From Kordiimonas sp. SCSIO 12603 (GTDB lineage: Bacteria; Pseudomonadota; Alphaproteobacteria; Sphingomonadales; Kordiimonadaceae), in contig NZ_CP073748.1 of NCBI RefSeq assembly GCF_024398035.1, forward strand, positions 1,525,520 to 1,589,519: a stretch of DNA of 64,000 nucleotides, read 5' to 3'. The position numbers were made by a program, and so were the translations under genes. Shown here in pieces: positions 52,845-61,653 of the stretch. Position 1 is the stretch's first letter. The number at the start of each line of letters is the position of its first letter. The notes under the pieces are model-generated. The model made no database searches and had not been told where the DNA came from. It saw only the letters and a list, made by a program, of their open reading frames with translations.

Positions 52845-53726
52845 ATGAGTATCGTTGCATTTATTGGCCTTGGAAATATGGGCCTGCCGATGGCGAAAAA
52901 CCTGTTGGGTGCTGGACACACTGTACGCGGGTTTGATCTGTCTGGAGAAGTTCGTGCTGCATGCACAGAAGCAGGCGGCATTGCTTGCGCGGCTGTTACA
53001 GAAGCTGTTGAAGGTGCGGATGTGGTTATCACTATGTTGCCATCTGGGGCGATTGTTAAATCTGTTTACGGTGAAGTGTTTACGGCTGCAAAAGCCGGTG
53101 CGCTCTTTATCGATAGTTCAACAATTGACGTAGCAACAGCGCGCGAAGTTGCAAGTGAGGCTGCTGATAAAGGCTTCACTATGGTTGATGCGCCGGTTTC
53201 TGGTGGTGTTGGCGGCGCGGCGGCTGGCACACTTGCCTTTATGGTTGGCGGCACGGAAGAAGCTTTCAAATCTGCTGAGCCAATCCTTGATCCAATGGGG
53301 GCAAAGATTGTTCATTGCGGTCAGTCCGGTAATGGGCAGGCGGCGAAGGCCTGTAATAACATGTTGCTCGCGATTTCCATGATTGGTGTATCTGAAGCCT
53401 TTAATCTTGGGCGTTCGCTTGGTCTTGATGATCAAACCTTCTTTGATGTGGCATCAAACGCATCTGGCCAGTGTTGGTCTCTAACCAGTTACTGCCCAGT
53501 GCCGGGTCCTGTTGAAACATCGCCCGCGAATAATGATTATAACCCCGGTTTTGCAACAGCGCTTATGCTGAAAGACTTGCGTCTGGCAATGGAAGCAGCG
53601 GGTAGTACTGGTGCGAACACGCCGCTCGGTAAGTTAAGTGAAGAGATTTACACAGCTATGAATGATGCTGGTAATGGCGGTGTGGATTTCTCAGGTGTTA
53701 TCAAACACCTATCGGGCGATCTGTAA
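52845..53726 (+). CDS. mmsB: 3-hydroxyisobutyrate dehydrogenase
   Basis: MmsB oxidises 3-hydroxyisobutyrate to methylmalonate semialdehyde, the substrate of MmsA. The 293-aa protein has the Rossmann loop FIGLGNMGLPMAKNL (6-20), MLPSGAIVKSVY, DAPVSGGVGGAAAGTLAFMVGG and the catalytic lysine in GQAAKACNNMLL. It ends the valine operon. AGGGATTTGGGAT lies before the ATG. Confidence 0.95.
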   Translation: MSIVAFIGLGNMGLPMAKNLLGAGHTVRGFDLSGEVRAACTEAGGIACAAVTEAVEGADVVITMLPSGAIVKSVYGEVFTAAKAGALFIDSSTIDVATAREVASEAADKGFTMVDAPVSGGVGGAAAGTLAFMVGGTEEAFKSAEPILDPMGAKIVHCGQSGNGQAAKACNNMLLAISMIGVSEAFNLGRSLGLDDQTFFDVASNASGQCWSLTSYCPVPGPVETSPANNDYNPGFATALMLKDLRLAMEAAGSTGANTPLGKLSEEIYTAMNDAGNGGVDFSGVIKHLSGDL

Positions 53727-53736
53727 ACAGATCGCC
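53715..53736 (+). other. Perfect palindrome over the mmsB stop codon
   Basis: GGCGATCTGT (53715-53724) and ACAGATCGCC (53727-53736) form a perfect 10-bp inverted repeat around a 2-base centre that includes the mmsB stop. It has no T run; the true terminator follows at 53761. Confidence 0.5.
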
Positions 53737-53760
53737 TCAATAAGCGAGAATAAAATGAAG

Positions 53761-53783
53761 AGGGGCTTTAGGGCCCCTTTTTA
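53761..53783. terminator. Terminator after the valine operon
   Basis: AGGGGC (53761-53766) pairs with GCCCCT (53773-53778), followed by a T-rich run. It lies between mmsB and the convergent response-regulator gene at 53781. Confidence 0.8.
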
Positions 53784-54500
53784 TATGGCAGAGGCGCGGT
53801 ATTCCGGGCTAGGTGTGCCGTTTGGGCCCATTGGCTTGCCTGAAGCACCGTAGCGGATAACTGCTTGAGTACGGTTGGAAACACCAAGCACTTTAAAGAT
53901 AGAGTGCATATGTGCTTTCACTGTACCTTCTGCGATATTAAGGCGCGCTGCGATTTCTTTGTTTGGAAGACCATCAGCTGCCATCGCCAAAATCTGTTTT
54001 TGGCGGTAGGATAAGCGGTTCAGGTCTACGCCTTCATTGGTAGTTGTCGCCGGGATGTTTTCTTGAAAACGGCTGAAATCGTTCGATGATGTTGCGTGCA
54101 GATCAGGCGCTTTCACCTTGCCGTAATGGCCAGCAGTATTATCTGTTGGTAGACGCATAGCACGGCGAACTGTTGTGATCATGGTATTCACGGATGCTGT
54201 ACGCGGCACCGTAAGTGTTCCCATCCAGCGACTTTCTGGAACATGTGTATCATTCGCAACTGTTACGATTGCAATTCCAGGATACAGGCGACGAATAAGT
54301 TTAACCCAATCTTCTCCCTGCTTGGAAAGGCTGTCTGGATGCAGAATGATTAGTGATAGATCAGTATGTGCAGCAGTTTTCGCCAGAAACTCATGTTCTG
54401 AACCTGCTTCAATAATATCTGTGAAAGATGCTGAAACTGCGACCACCTCCCTGAGAGAGAGTCTGAAGATTTCTTCGCTATCGACGATTAGTGCTTTCAT
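53781..54500 (-). CDS. LuxR/NarL-family response regulator with degenerate receiver
   Basis: The 239-aa protein has a receiver-like domain (1-115) and a LuxR helix-turn-helix (about 158-212; LSYRQKQILAMAADGLPNKEIAARLNIAEGTVKAHMHSIFKVLGV). The receiver lacks key residues. The expected phospho-acceptor aspartate at position 52 is isoleucine (DLSLIILHP), the acidic pair near the N-terminus is DS rather than DD (D7), and the usual lysine of LLKDA is absent (LTVPRTAS). It may act without phosphorylation. Genes on both sides are on the opposite strand. Confidence 0.85.
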   Translation of the reverse strand: MKALIVDSEEIFRLSLREVVAVSASFTDIIEAGSEHEFLAKTAAHTDLSLIILHPDSLSKQGEDWVKLIRRLYPGIAIVTVANDTHVPESRWMGTLTVPRTASVNTMITTVRRAMRLPTDNTAGHYGKVKAPDLHATSSNDFSRFQENIPATTTNEGVDLNRLSYRQKQILAMAADGLPNKEIAARLNIAEGTVKAHMHSIFKVLGVSNRTQAVIRYGASGKPMGPNGTPSPEYRASAI

Positions 54501-54783
54501 TTTTATCCTCGCTTATACTAATTCGGTTTGTCGTGTTGTTATGAACCGAAACCCACTGTACGGAAGTGTTATTATATGTGGTGTTTATTACCCAAACTTC
54601 CATAGTTTCACCATAACCTAACTGAAAGTTGAACTGGGATGTATGCGGTGAAATGAGTTTTCGGTGCGGTGAAAGGAGAGTTTATGAAACTAGTTTATGG
54701 GTAATACGCCTTAGGTGTTGCGTTCGGCTCCATAAAGACGTTACAAACTTTCTAAATAATCACCCAAAGATTATAGGGACAAA

Positions 54784-56043
54784 ATGACAATTACCCCAAC
54801 GTCCATGCCGAACTGGCAAGCTTGTGAAGCCGCGCTTCAGCATATTGATTCCAGACAACAAGAGATGGTTGATACCGTTATCAAGTGGTCGCACATCAAC
54901 AGCGGTAGCCGGAATCTTGATGGCCTTGCCAAAATGGAAGAAATTATCATTAAGGCGTTTGAACCGCTTGGTGCCGAAATTGAATTAATTCAGCTTGATG
55001 ATGGTGAACTGGTAAATGCGGCAGGGGAGATTGTAACCGTTAAGAACGGGCGTACTATTCGTATTTTTAAACGTCCTGAGGCGAACCGAAAAGTGTTGAT
55101 GACGGGTCACACAGATACAGTATTTGCGGTTGATCATCCGTTTCAGACCACAACATGGCTCGATGACAACACGCTAAACGGCCCAGGTGTGGCGGATATG
55201 AAGGGCGGTATTCTGGTGATGCTGAATGCCCTTATGGCATTTGAAGAAACACCACTTGCACAGTCCGTAGGGTGGGAAATCTTGTTGTCGCCAGATGAAG
55301 AAACTGGCTCACTTGCTTCCGCTAAGGTGTTGGCGGAACGTGCTAAAACTGCTGATATTGGTATGACGTATGAACCAGCACTTGCGGACGGTACGCTTGC
55401 TGGTGCGCGTAAGGGCAGTGGTAACTATTCTCTTATTGTAAACGGTAAGGCAGCCCATGCGGGGCGCGAGTTCCATAATGGCCGTAATGCCGTGGTACTA
55501 CTTTCCGAGATGATTGGTGAATTAGCTGCACTTACAGGCGGTAGGCCGGAACTTACAGTAAACCCTGCTGTGATCAGTGGCGGTGTGGCGCCAAATGTGG
55601 TGCCGGATAAGGCGTGGTGCAAATTCAATGTCCGTCTTAAAGAACCTGAAGATGCTATCTGGTTTGAAGAGCAAGTAAACGCCATTGTCGAACGTGGTAA
55701 TACTAAAGATGGGTTTGAAGTTATACTCCATGGTGGTATCAACAGGCCTCCGAAAGCTTTATCTGACGCGAACCTGAAACTTATGGACGCTATTAAAGCT
55801 TGTGGGCTGGAACTTGGTATTGATATCAATTATGTTCCTACAGGTGGTTGTTGCGAAGGAAATAATCTTGCGGCAGCTGGCCTTCCAAATGTAGACACGC
55901 TCGGTGTTCGTGGTGGTATGATCCATTCAGCAGATGAGTTTGTTGTTGCAGACAGTTTTTCAGAACGCGCAAAACTTTCAGCGCTTATTCTGATGGCTTT
56001 TGCCAGTGGTCAACTTGATCATGTTGTGAAAGCTAAGGCCTGA
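54784..56043 (+). CDS. M20-family metallohydrolase in the arginine succinyltransferase cluster
   Basis: The 419-aa protein is an M20 (carboxypeptidase G2/ArgE-like) hydrolase. It has GHTDTVFAVDHPF (H109, D111), GPGVADMKGG (D138), SPDEETGS (E172-E173) and GMIHSADEF (H381) as zinc ligands and general base, with an intervening dimerisation domain (GKAAHAGREFHNGRNAV). It lies upstream of astA, astD and astB, and no astE (M14 fold) is visible. I infer that it could remove succinate from N-succinylglutamate in place of AstE. Confidence 0.88.
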   Translation: MTITPTSMPNWQACEAALQHIDSRQQEMVDTVIKWSHINSGSRNLDGLAKMEEIIIKAFEPLGAEIELIQLDDGELVNAAGEIVTVKNGRTIRIFKRPEANRKVLMTGHTDTVFAVDHPFQTTTWLDDNTLNGPGVADMKGGILVMLNALMAFEETPLAQSVGWEILLSPDEETGSLASAKVLAERAKTADIGMTYEPALADGTLAGARKGSGNYSLIVNGKAAHAGREFHNGRNAVVLLSEMIGELAALTGGRPELTVNPAVISGGVAPNVVPDKAWCKFNVRLKEPEDAIWFEEQVNAIVERGNTKDGFEVILHGGINRPPKALSDANLKLMDAIKACGLELGIDINYVPTGGCCEGNNLAAAGLPNVDTLGVRGGMIHSADEFVVADSFSERAKLSALILMAFASGQLDHVVKAKA

Positions 56044-56045
56044 TT

Positions 56046-56107
56046 AAGAAAATCAGGCCGTAGGCAACCGGGGCCCTTCAAGTTGCCCGGACGCTAGGGA
56101 TTTTCTT
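56046..56107 (+). ncRNA. Structured leader between the M20 gene and astA
   Basis: AAGAAAATC (56046-56054) pairs with GATTTTCTT (56099-56107), enclosing an inner GGCAAC/GTTGCC stem (56063-56068 and 56082-56087) and GC-rich bases. It starts two bases after the stop of the M20 gene and ends 54 bases before the astA start, with no T run. It may control readthrough into astA or be an attenuator; I cannot assign a known riboswitch class. Confidence 0.45.
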
Positions 56108-56161
56108 GCGCAAAACAGGTGAGGACGCGAGAGAAGCCCACAAAACATAAGGAAAAATCAC

Positions 56162-57208
56162 ATGTTTGTGGTTCGACCCGTACGTTTAGACGATCTTGAT
56201 GGGCTGATGGAACTCGCCCATAAAACAGGGACAGGTTTAACAACTTTACCAGCACACCGTCCCGCACTTCAGGAAAAAATAGAAGATTCAATTACCGCGT
56301 TTTCGTTGCCCGAGGGGAGCAGTGATAAACACGGCTATTTGCTGGTTTTGGAAGATACTGAAAAGGGTAAAATCGCAGGCACAAGCGCACTTATTGTGAA
56401 TGTTGGCCTCGATAAACCTTTCTATAGCTACCGTATTCTGCATCAGGCGCAGCTTAGTAAAGAGCCGGAAATGCGTGTAGACACACAGCTTTTGCAGCTG
56501 TCGAATGACTTCACAGGCGCCACAGAGATGGCGACCTTGTTCCTTAACCCTGATTATCATCATGTTGGTAAGCTTGGTAAATTGCTTGCAAAAGCACGTT
56601 ATATGCTTATCGCTTCGCATCCGAAACGGTTTGGTGAGCAAATTATCGCTGAAATCCGCGGTTGGGTGGATGAAAATGGTGAAAGCCCATTTTGGGAAGC
56701 AATTGGCCGCCATTTCTTTGGTATGGATTTCACAGTGGCAGATGAAATCAATGGTCGCGGCAACAGTCAGTTTATTTCTGACCTTATGCCAAAGCATCCA
56801 ATTTATACGGCACTTTTGCCAAAAGAAGCACGTGATGTAATTGGGCGCCCGCACGATGGTGCAGCACCAGCCAAGCGCCTTCTCGAGAAAGAAGGTTTCC
56901 ACTTCTCGGGTGCGGTTGATATTTTTGATGCTGGCCCTGAGATGGTTGTTCAGAAAAATGCTATCTGGACCGCGCGTAAAAGCGTGATGGGAGCTCTTGG
57001 CGGTTGTGTTGATGGTGAAAGCCATGATCCTGTGCACCTTGCCTGTAACCCTGATTTGGATAATTTCCGCGTGACATTGACGAATGTGGTCGAAGGTACA
57101 AGCGGCTTGTGGCTGCCGTCTGAAGCAGCTTCAGTGCTCGAACTGAAAGAAGGGGATGCAATGCGCTATGCCCCAGTTGACCCAATCAAACCAAAAGCCG
57201 GAGAATAA
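56162..57208 (+). CDS. astA: Arginine N-succinyltransferase
   Basis: AstA starts the AST pathway by transferring succinate from succinyl-CoA to the alpha-amino group of arginine. The 348-aa protein has the normal length and motifs: FVVRPVRLDDLDGLMELAHKTG, GLTTLPA, RILHQAQLSKEPEMRVDTQLL, MATLFLNPDYHHVGKLGKLL and GRGNSQFISDLMPKHPIYTALLP. It is followed 2 bases later by astD. ATG 56162 has AAGGA about nine bases upstream. Confidence 0.95.
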   Translation: MFVVRPVRLDDLDGLMELAHKTGTGLTTLPAHRPALQEKIEDSITAFSLPEGSSDKHGYLLVLEDTEKGKIAGTSALIVNVGLDKPFYSYRILHQAQLSKEPEMRVDTQLLQLSNDFTGATEMATLFLNPDYHHVGKLGKLLAKARYMLIASHPKRFGEQIIAEIRGWVDENGESPFWEAIGRHFFGMDFTVADEINGRGNSQFISDLMPKHPIYTALLPKEARDVIGRPHDGAAPAKRLLEKEGFHFSGAVDIFDAGPEMVVQKNAIWTARKSVMGALGGCVDGESHDPVHLACNPDLDNFRVTLTNVVEGTSGLWLPSEAASVLELKEGDAMRYAPVDPIKPKAGE

Positions 57209-57210
57209 TC

Positions 57211-58686
57211 GTGACACAATTTATTGGTGGTAACTGGCTTGATGGAAACGGCCAGGAATTCAGCTCGTTTGATCCTTCAAATAATGAAGTGATCTGGAGC
57301 GGTAAAGAAGCAACAGCTGATCAGGTTCAAGCCGCTGTGGATGCAGCTAAAGATGCGTTTGATGCTTGGGCGCTTACATCTCTAGAAGATCGTTTAGTGA
57401 TCATCCGCAAGTATGGCGAACTGCTGAAAGAGCGCAAAACCGAGATGGCAGAACTTGTTGCAAAAGACGCTGGTAAAGCGCTTTGGGACGCAACAGGTGA
57501 AGCAACAGCGATGGCGAATAAAATTGAAATTTCGCTCAAGGCATTTGAAGAACGTACAGGTACACGAGAAGCGGTAAACGGTGCTATTCGTTCGCGCCTG
57601 ACGCACCGCCCGCACGGCGTTATGGTGGTGTTTGGTCCGTATAACTTCCCTGGCCATTTGCCGAACGGTCACATAGTACCAGCGCTAATCGCCGGTAATA
57701 CAATCGTTTTCAAACCAAGCGAGATCACACCAGCCGTTGCTGAGCTTATGGTGAAAACATGGGAAGAAGCAGGTTTGCCTAAAGGCGTGCTCAATCTTGT
57801 GCAAGGTGGCCGTGCTACAGGTGAAGCGCTTGTATCAGCAGAAGGCATTGATGGTCTCCTCTTCACAGGTAGTGCAAAAACGGGGCAGGCAATCTCCCGC
57901 GCACTTCTTGATCGCCCACATATCATTCAAGCACTTGAGCTTGGTGGGAATAATCCTCTGATCGTACATGAAGCGGAAGATACACAAGCTGCTGCGGTTA
58001 TGACGATCCTTTCCGCCTTCGTAAGCTCGGGCCAGCGCTGTACATGTGCGCGCCGCCTTATCGTGCCTGTGGGCGCTGAAGGTGATGCATTCGTTGAAGC
58101 ACTTGCCTCTGCGATGGATAAAATTGAAGTAGGCGCATGGGGCGACGATGAGCAGCCATTTATGGGACCTGTTGTTTCTGCGCACGCCGCTGATCTTGTT
58201 CTTAAGGCACAGGAAGGTTTGATTGCATCTGGTGCAACAGCCATCCGCGAAGTAAAGCAGATGGACCGTGGTGATGCTTATCTCACACCAGGTCTTGTTG
58301 ACGTAACGAACGCTACCGATGTACCGGATGAAGAAGTATTTGGTCCAATGCTTCAGCTAAAACGTGTTGCGGATTTTGAAGCTGCTGTGAAAGAAGCAAA
58401 TAATACCAAATATGGTCTTGCTTCCGGCCTGATTTCAGATAATCGCGATCTGTATGAAAGTTTCTACCCACGTGCTCGCGCTGGTATTGTAAACTGGAAC
58501 CAGCAACTTACAGGTGCAGCTTCTACAGCACCATTTGGTGGTATCGGCTGGTCAGGCAATCACCGCCCAAGTGCTTACTATGCGGCGGATTACTGTTCAT
58601 TTGCAGTAGCAAGCATGGAAAATGCTGAAGGTAAGGTTGAAGTAGCTGCGATGCCGCAAGGCCTTAAACTTGGTGGAGATGCATAA
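57211..58686 (+). CDS. astD: Succinylglutamate-semialdehyde dehydrogenase
   Basis: AstD oxidises N-succinylglutamate semialdehyde. The 491-aa NAD-dependent aldehyde dehydrogenase has FGPYNFPGHLPNGHIVPALIAGNT, FKPSEITP, FTGSAKTGQAI, ALELGGNNPLIVHE and SSGQRCTCARR with catalytic C277. The combination GPYNFPGHLPNGHIVPAL is typical of AstD. GTG 57211 is the start. The stop overlaps the astB start by one base (TAATG). Confidence 0.95.
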   Translation: MTQFIGGNWLDGNGQEFSSFDPSNNEVIWSGKEATADQVQAAVDAAKDAFDAWALTSLEDRLVIIRKYGELLKERKTEMAELVAKDAGKALWDATGEATAMANKIEISLKAFEERTGTREAVNGAIRSRLTHRPHGVMVVFGPYNFPGHLPNGHIVPALIAGNTIVFKPSEITPAVAELMVKTWEEAGLPKGVLNLVQGGRATGEALVSAEGIDGLLFTGSAKTGQAISRALLDRPHIIQALELGGNNPLIVHEAEDTQAAAVMTILSAFVSSGQRCTCARRLIVPVGAEGDAFVEALASAMDKIEVGAWGDDEQPFMGPVVSAHAADLVLKAQEGLIASGATAIREVKQMDRGDAYLTPGLVDVTNATDVPDEEVFGPMLQLKRVADFEAAVKEANNTKYGLASGLISDNRDLYESFYPRARAGIVNWNQQLTGAASTAPFGGIGWSGNHRPSAYYAADYCSFAVASMENAEGKVEVAAMPQGLKLGGDA

Positions 58687-60026
58687 TGGCAAACTGGCAA
58701 GAAGTTAACTTTGACGGCCTTGTGGGTGCTACGCACAATTATGCAGGCCTATCCTACGGTAACGTAGCATCTGCAAAGCACAAGGGCATGGTAGCCAACC
58801 CGCGTGAGGGTGCACTGCAGGGCCTTGATAAAATGCAGCACTTGCGTGATTTGGGTATGACACAGGGTATCCTGCCTCCGCATGATCGCCCTCATATTTC
58901 AACGCTTCGTAACTTGGGCTTTACTGGGACCGATGCTGAAATTCTGGTGAATGCCTACCGTGCGAACCCGGCGCTTGTGGCGAACCTGTCATCTTCAAGC
59001 ACGATGTGGACAGCGAATGCGGCCACTGTAACGCCAGCGCCTGATGCAGCGGATGGCAGAACGCATTTCACACCAGCGAACCTTGCAGCTATGTATCACC
59101 GTTCAATCGAAGCGCCAACAACAGGCCGTATCCTCGCGGCTATGTTCCCTGAAGGGGAGCGTTTTGCGCACCATGCGCCAATCCCGGGTGGTGTGCATAT
59201 GGGCGATGAAGGTGCAGCCAACCACAACCGTTTCTGTGCAGATTATGGTGAAGCGGGTGTTTCCCTGTTTGTTTATGGCCGTGGTGCTTTTGAAAAAGCG
59301 GATGATCTTACCTACCCGGGCCGGCAAACACTTGAAAGCTGCCATTCTATTTTTGCACAGCACGGTGTGAACCCGCATAAAATGCTGCTTGTTCGTCAGA
59401 ACCCGGCAGCGATTAACGCAGGTGCGTTCCATAACGATGTGGTTTCTGTGTGTAACAAGAATGTTTTCTTCTATCATGAAGAAGCATTTGAAGACCCAGC
59501 ATTCCTGTGTGAGCAAATCCAGAAAGCCATGGGCGACGTGGAAATGCAGTTTGTGAAAGTGCCAGCTGCCAAGGTTCCAATGGCAGATGCGGTTTCATCC
59601 TATCTGTTTAACAGCCAGCTTATCAGCACACCGGGCCGCGATGGTATGACCCTTATCCTTCCAACAGAGGTGGAGGAAACGGCTTCTACGAAAGCATATG
59701 TGGATGAGCTTGTGGCAAGCGGTGGGCCGATCTCTAACGCTGATTATATGGATGTGCGCCAAAGCATGCGTAATGGTGGTGGCCCTGCGTGTCTTCGCCT
59801 TCGTGTAGCGCTTTCAGATGATGATATCGCTGCGATGGGTTCAAACAGCATTATTACGGATGATCTCTTGGGTAGCCTGCGTACATGGGTGAAGAAGCAT
59901 TACCGTGATCGTGTGATGCCGGAAGATCTGGGTGATGTAAGCCTGATGGAAGAAAACTTCGCAGCGCTTGATGAGCTTACCCAAATTCTGAAAATTGGCA
60001 GTGTATATGATTTCCAGCGTGCTTAA
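58686..60026 (+). CDS. astB: N-succinylarginine dihydrolase
   Basis: AstB converts N-succinylarginine to N-succinylornithine, releasing CO2 and ammonia. The 446-aa protein has the normal length and many invariant blocks: EVNFDGLVGATHNYAGLSYGN, ANPREGALQGL, VANLSSSSTMWTANAATVTPA, PGGVHMGDEGAANH, NAGAFHNDVV and GGGPACLRLRV with the catalytic C369. It is the last gene of the cluster. An astC (succinylornithine transaminase) and astE are not visible in the window. Confidence 0.96.
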   Translation: MANWQEVNFDGLVGATHNYAGLSYGNVASAKHKGMVANPREGALQGLDKMQHLRDLGMTQGILPPHDRPHISTLRNLGFTGTDAEILVNAYRANPALVANLSSSSTMWTANAATVTPAPDAADGRTHFTPANLAAMYHRSIEAPTTGRILAAMFPEGERFAHHAPIPGGVHMGDEGAANHNRFCADYGEAGVSLFVYGRGAFEKADDLTYPGRQTLESCHSIFAQHGVNPHKMLLVRQNPAAINAGAFHNDVVSVCNKNVFFYHEEAFEDPAFLCEQIQKAMGDVEMQFVKVPAAKVPMADAVSSYLFNSQLISTPGRDGMTLILPTEVEETASTKAYVDELVASGGPISNADYMDVRQSMRNGGGPACLRLRVALSDDDIAAMGSNSIITDDLLGSLRTWVKKHYRDRVMPEDLGDVSLMEENFAALDELTQILKIGSVYDFQRA

Positions 60027-60047
60027 GCGCTAGACCAATACTTAATG

Positions 60048-60077
60048 AAAGGCCAGCCTGCGGGTTGGCCTTTTTTA
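60048..60077 (+). terminator. Terminator after astB
   Basis: AAAGGCCAGCC (60048-60058) and GGTTGGCC (60063-60070) form a strong stem around TGCG, with one G-T wobble, followed by six T (60071-60076). Confidence 0.88.
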
Positions 60078-60087
60078 TTGGGGTGTG

Positions 60088-60633
60088 TTAGGTCTCAGGC
60101 CAGATAATTTGATCCAGTGGCATATAATCTGAACGAATGACCCGAGATTGTGGGATAATGGTAAGTGCTGGGTCCTCTATAGGTTTTCCGTCAATATGTG
60201 TGGAGCAAATGGAAAGCAAATAAGTTACTTCATCATTATAATCAGCCATCGGTAGGTGAAGGCTGGACAGCGTGGCTTTCCTGCCATTGATATCGCTGAT
60301 TTGCCTTTCAATGAAGCCAATGGCAGGTGTTTTTACAAGGCGCTCATAGTAATCGATTTCGTAGAGCTGCTTTTCTTTATCTCGATAGGCCAGAATATTA
60401 TGGCCGCTTATGTCCTGCTTTAGGTTTCTGGTGATGTTAGCACCGCACCGGGCGATAATAATGGTATCAGTATCAATGTATGCGAGCAGGGCTGTGTTGG
60501 CCTCGTGCTCAGAAGGAAGTGCTTCAAAATTGATGTCGCTGCGATGAGGACAGATATGGGGAGACTGAAGAGCGGCGTTCTTCCACACGGCAAATATATA
60601 CCGTGTCGTTTTAGAGAAGAAAAATTGCTCCAT
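60088..60633 (-). CDS. Small PAS-like protein
   Basis: The 181-aa product looks like a PAS-domain protein of the kind found in small alphaproteobacterial PAS_5 (DUF1457-like) genes: ALLAYIDTDTIIIARCG, a central ISGHNILAYRD, then GFIERQISDINGRKATLSSLHLPMADYNDEVTYLLSICS in the last strands. Support is weaker than for the neighbour. No output domain is attached, so it may sense or scaffold, or have lost its function. ATG 60633 is chosen; GTG 60642 is an alternative. It lies 105 bases from the next PAS gene, on the same strand. Confidence 0.6.
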   Translation of the reverse strand: MEQFFFSKTTRYIFAVWKNAALQSPHICPHRSDINFEALPSEHEANTALLAYIDTDTIIIARCGANITRNLKQDISGHNILAYRDKEKQLYEIDYYERLVKTPAIGFIERQISDINGRKATLSSLHLPMADYNDEVTYLLSICSTHIDGKPIEDPALTIIPQSRVIRSDYMPLDQIIWPET

Positions 60634-60738
60634 ATTGAACACCCAACTTACTCATAAGTAATCACTACAGACATCTTACAGATAGTGAATTAAAATCTAA
60701 AGACGAAAAGTGAATATTTACTAAACAGAGTTGTACAA

Positions 60739-61320
60739 TTAAATGGCAGCGCGAGTGATATAGTATGTTTCTTCTTCTGGAATGCCGGCACCAATATCTG
60801 AATAAGAAATACTTAGGTTGTTTGCTGCTGTAATGCCTACACTTCGGTAATCGGTAAAATGCTTTGGGATAGGGGATGCTTGGGTCATACCAAGATAATA
60901 GCGCACATTGCCTTCTTCATCTGTTAGCGGCAGGTGAACTGTACAGGCTAGGAACACAGTACCGTTTTTACCCCTTAAAGGACGCTCCGTAGAACCCGCG
61001 CAAGGAAGCTCTCTAAGGTTTTTATAATAATGTGAATAAGCCATCACATGTTCGGGCGGCAGCAGGTCAAAAAGGTTTTTGCCCGTCATTTTTTCATGCA
61101 GGTAGCCCTGAATACCTGTGCCGATAACACGTATCATAATTTCTCTGGGGCCTAGATGTTCGAATAACACTACCTGATTAAGATGTTTTCCAAGTGAGGT
61201 GGGCGAAAATGCAGATTTTTTAGGGCATAGTGCACCAGCTTCCCGCGGCAATGATAACCACGTGTCTATCAGCCGTTCAGTGGCAGCTGAAGATCTAAAA
61301 CCGGATAATATTTTATTCAT
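60739..61320 (-). CDS. PAS_5-type single-domain PAS protein
   Basis: The 193-aa product has the usual PAS_5 layout: LIDTWLSLPREAGALCPKKSAFSPTSLGKHLNQVVLFE at the N-terminus, IMIRVIGTGIQGYLHEKMTGKNLFDLL in the core and ERPLRGKNGTVFLACTVHLPLTDEEGNVRYYLGM at the end. No output domain is present. Such proteins are numerous in alphaproteobacteria and may bind heme, flavin or small ligands, but none is shown here. ATG 61320 is preferred over the GTG six bases upstream. Confidence 0.82.
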   Translation of the reverse strand: MNKILSGFRSSAATERLIDTWLSLPREAGALCPKKSAFSPTSLGKHLNQVVLFEHLGPREIMIRVIGTGIQGYLHEKMTGKNLFDLLPPEHVMAYSHYYKNLRELPCAGSTERPLRGKNGTVFLACTVHLPLTDEEGNVRYYLGMTQASPIPKHFTDYRSVGITAANNLSISYSDIGAGIPEEETYYITRAAI

Positions 61321-61364
61321 GCCCACTCAAAACGCTCAAAACATATGCCCATTCAGGTGATTCT

Positions 61365-61386
61365 CAGATTTTCAGCCGAAAATCTG
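61365..61386. other. Perfect hairpin upstream of the PAS_5 gene
   Basis: CAGATTTTC (61365-61373) and GAAAATCTG (61378-61386) form a 9-bp stem with a tetraloop (AGCC) about 45 bases upstream of the minus-strand PAS gene start. The surrounding gap of 333 bases (61321-61653) holds no convincing gene, only this hairpin and the promoter regions for the PAS gene and msrP. Confidence 0.5.
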
Positions 61387-61653
61387 CCAAATGAATGACT
61401 GTAAATTGTTATCTGCACTATTAGGTGGCGATTTCCTTTCCCCCACAGAAAGTTCGCCCGTATGCAATAATCCAAACCAAAGATTAATCAAGTGAATTAA
61501 TAAGACCGACCTGTCTAAAACGCCTTATTATCCGATCATTACAGCGTAATATCAGAGGCTTGCGGGTAGGTTTATGATCACGAAAATGCCAAGCAGACGT
61601 GACTGGACTGAAAAGCGCTGATCTTTATCTTATGTGATAAGGAGAGAGTGCAC

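Noticed and set aside
52001-53032. Long minus-strand open frame opposite the HIBYL-CoA hydrolase and mmsB
   Set aside because: Its composition (serine- and proline-rich) is typical of the antisense of a biased coding frame. The plus-strand genes are clearly conserved enzymes.
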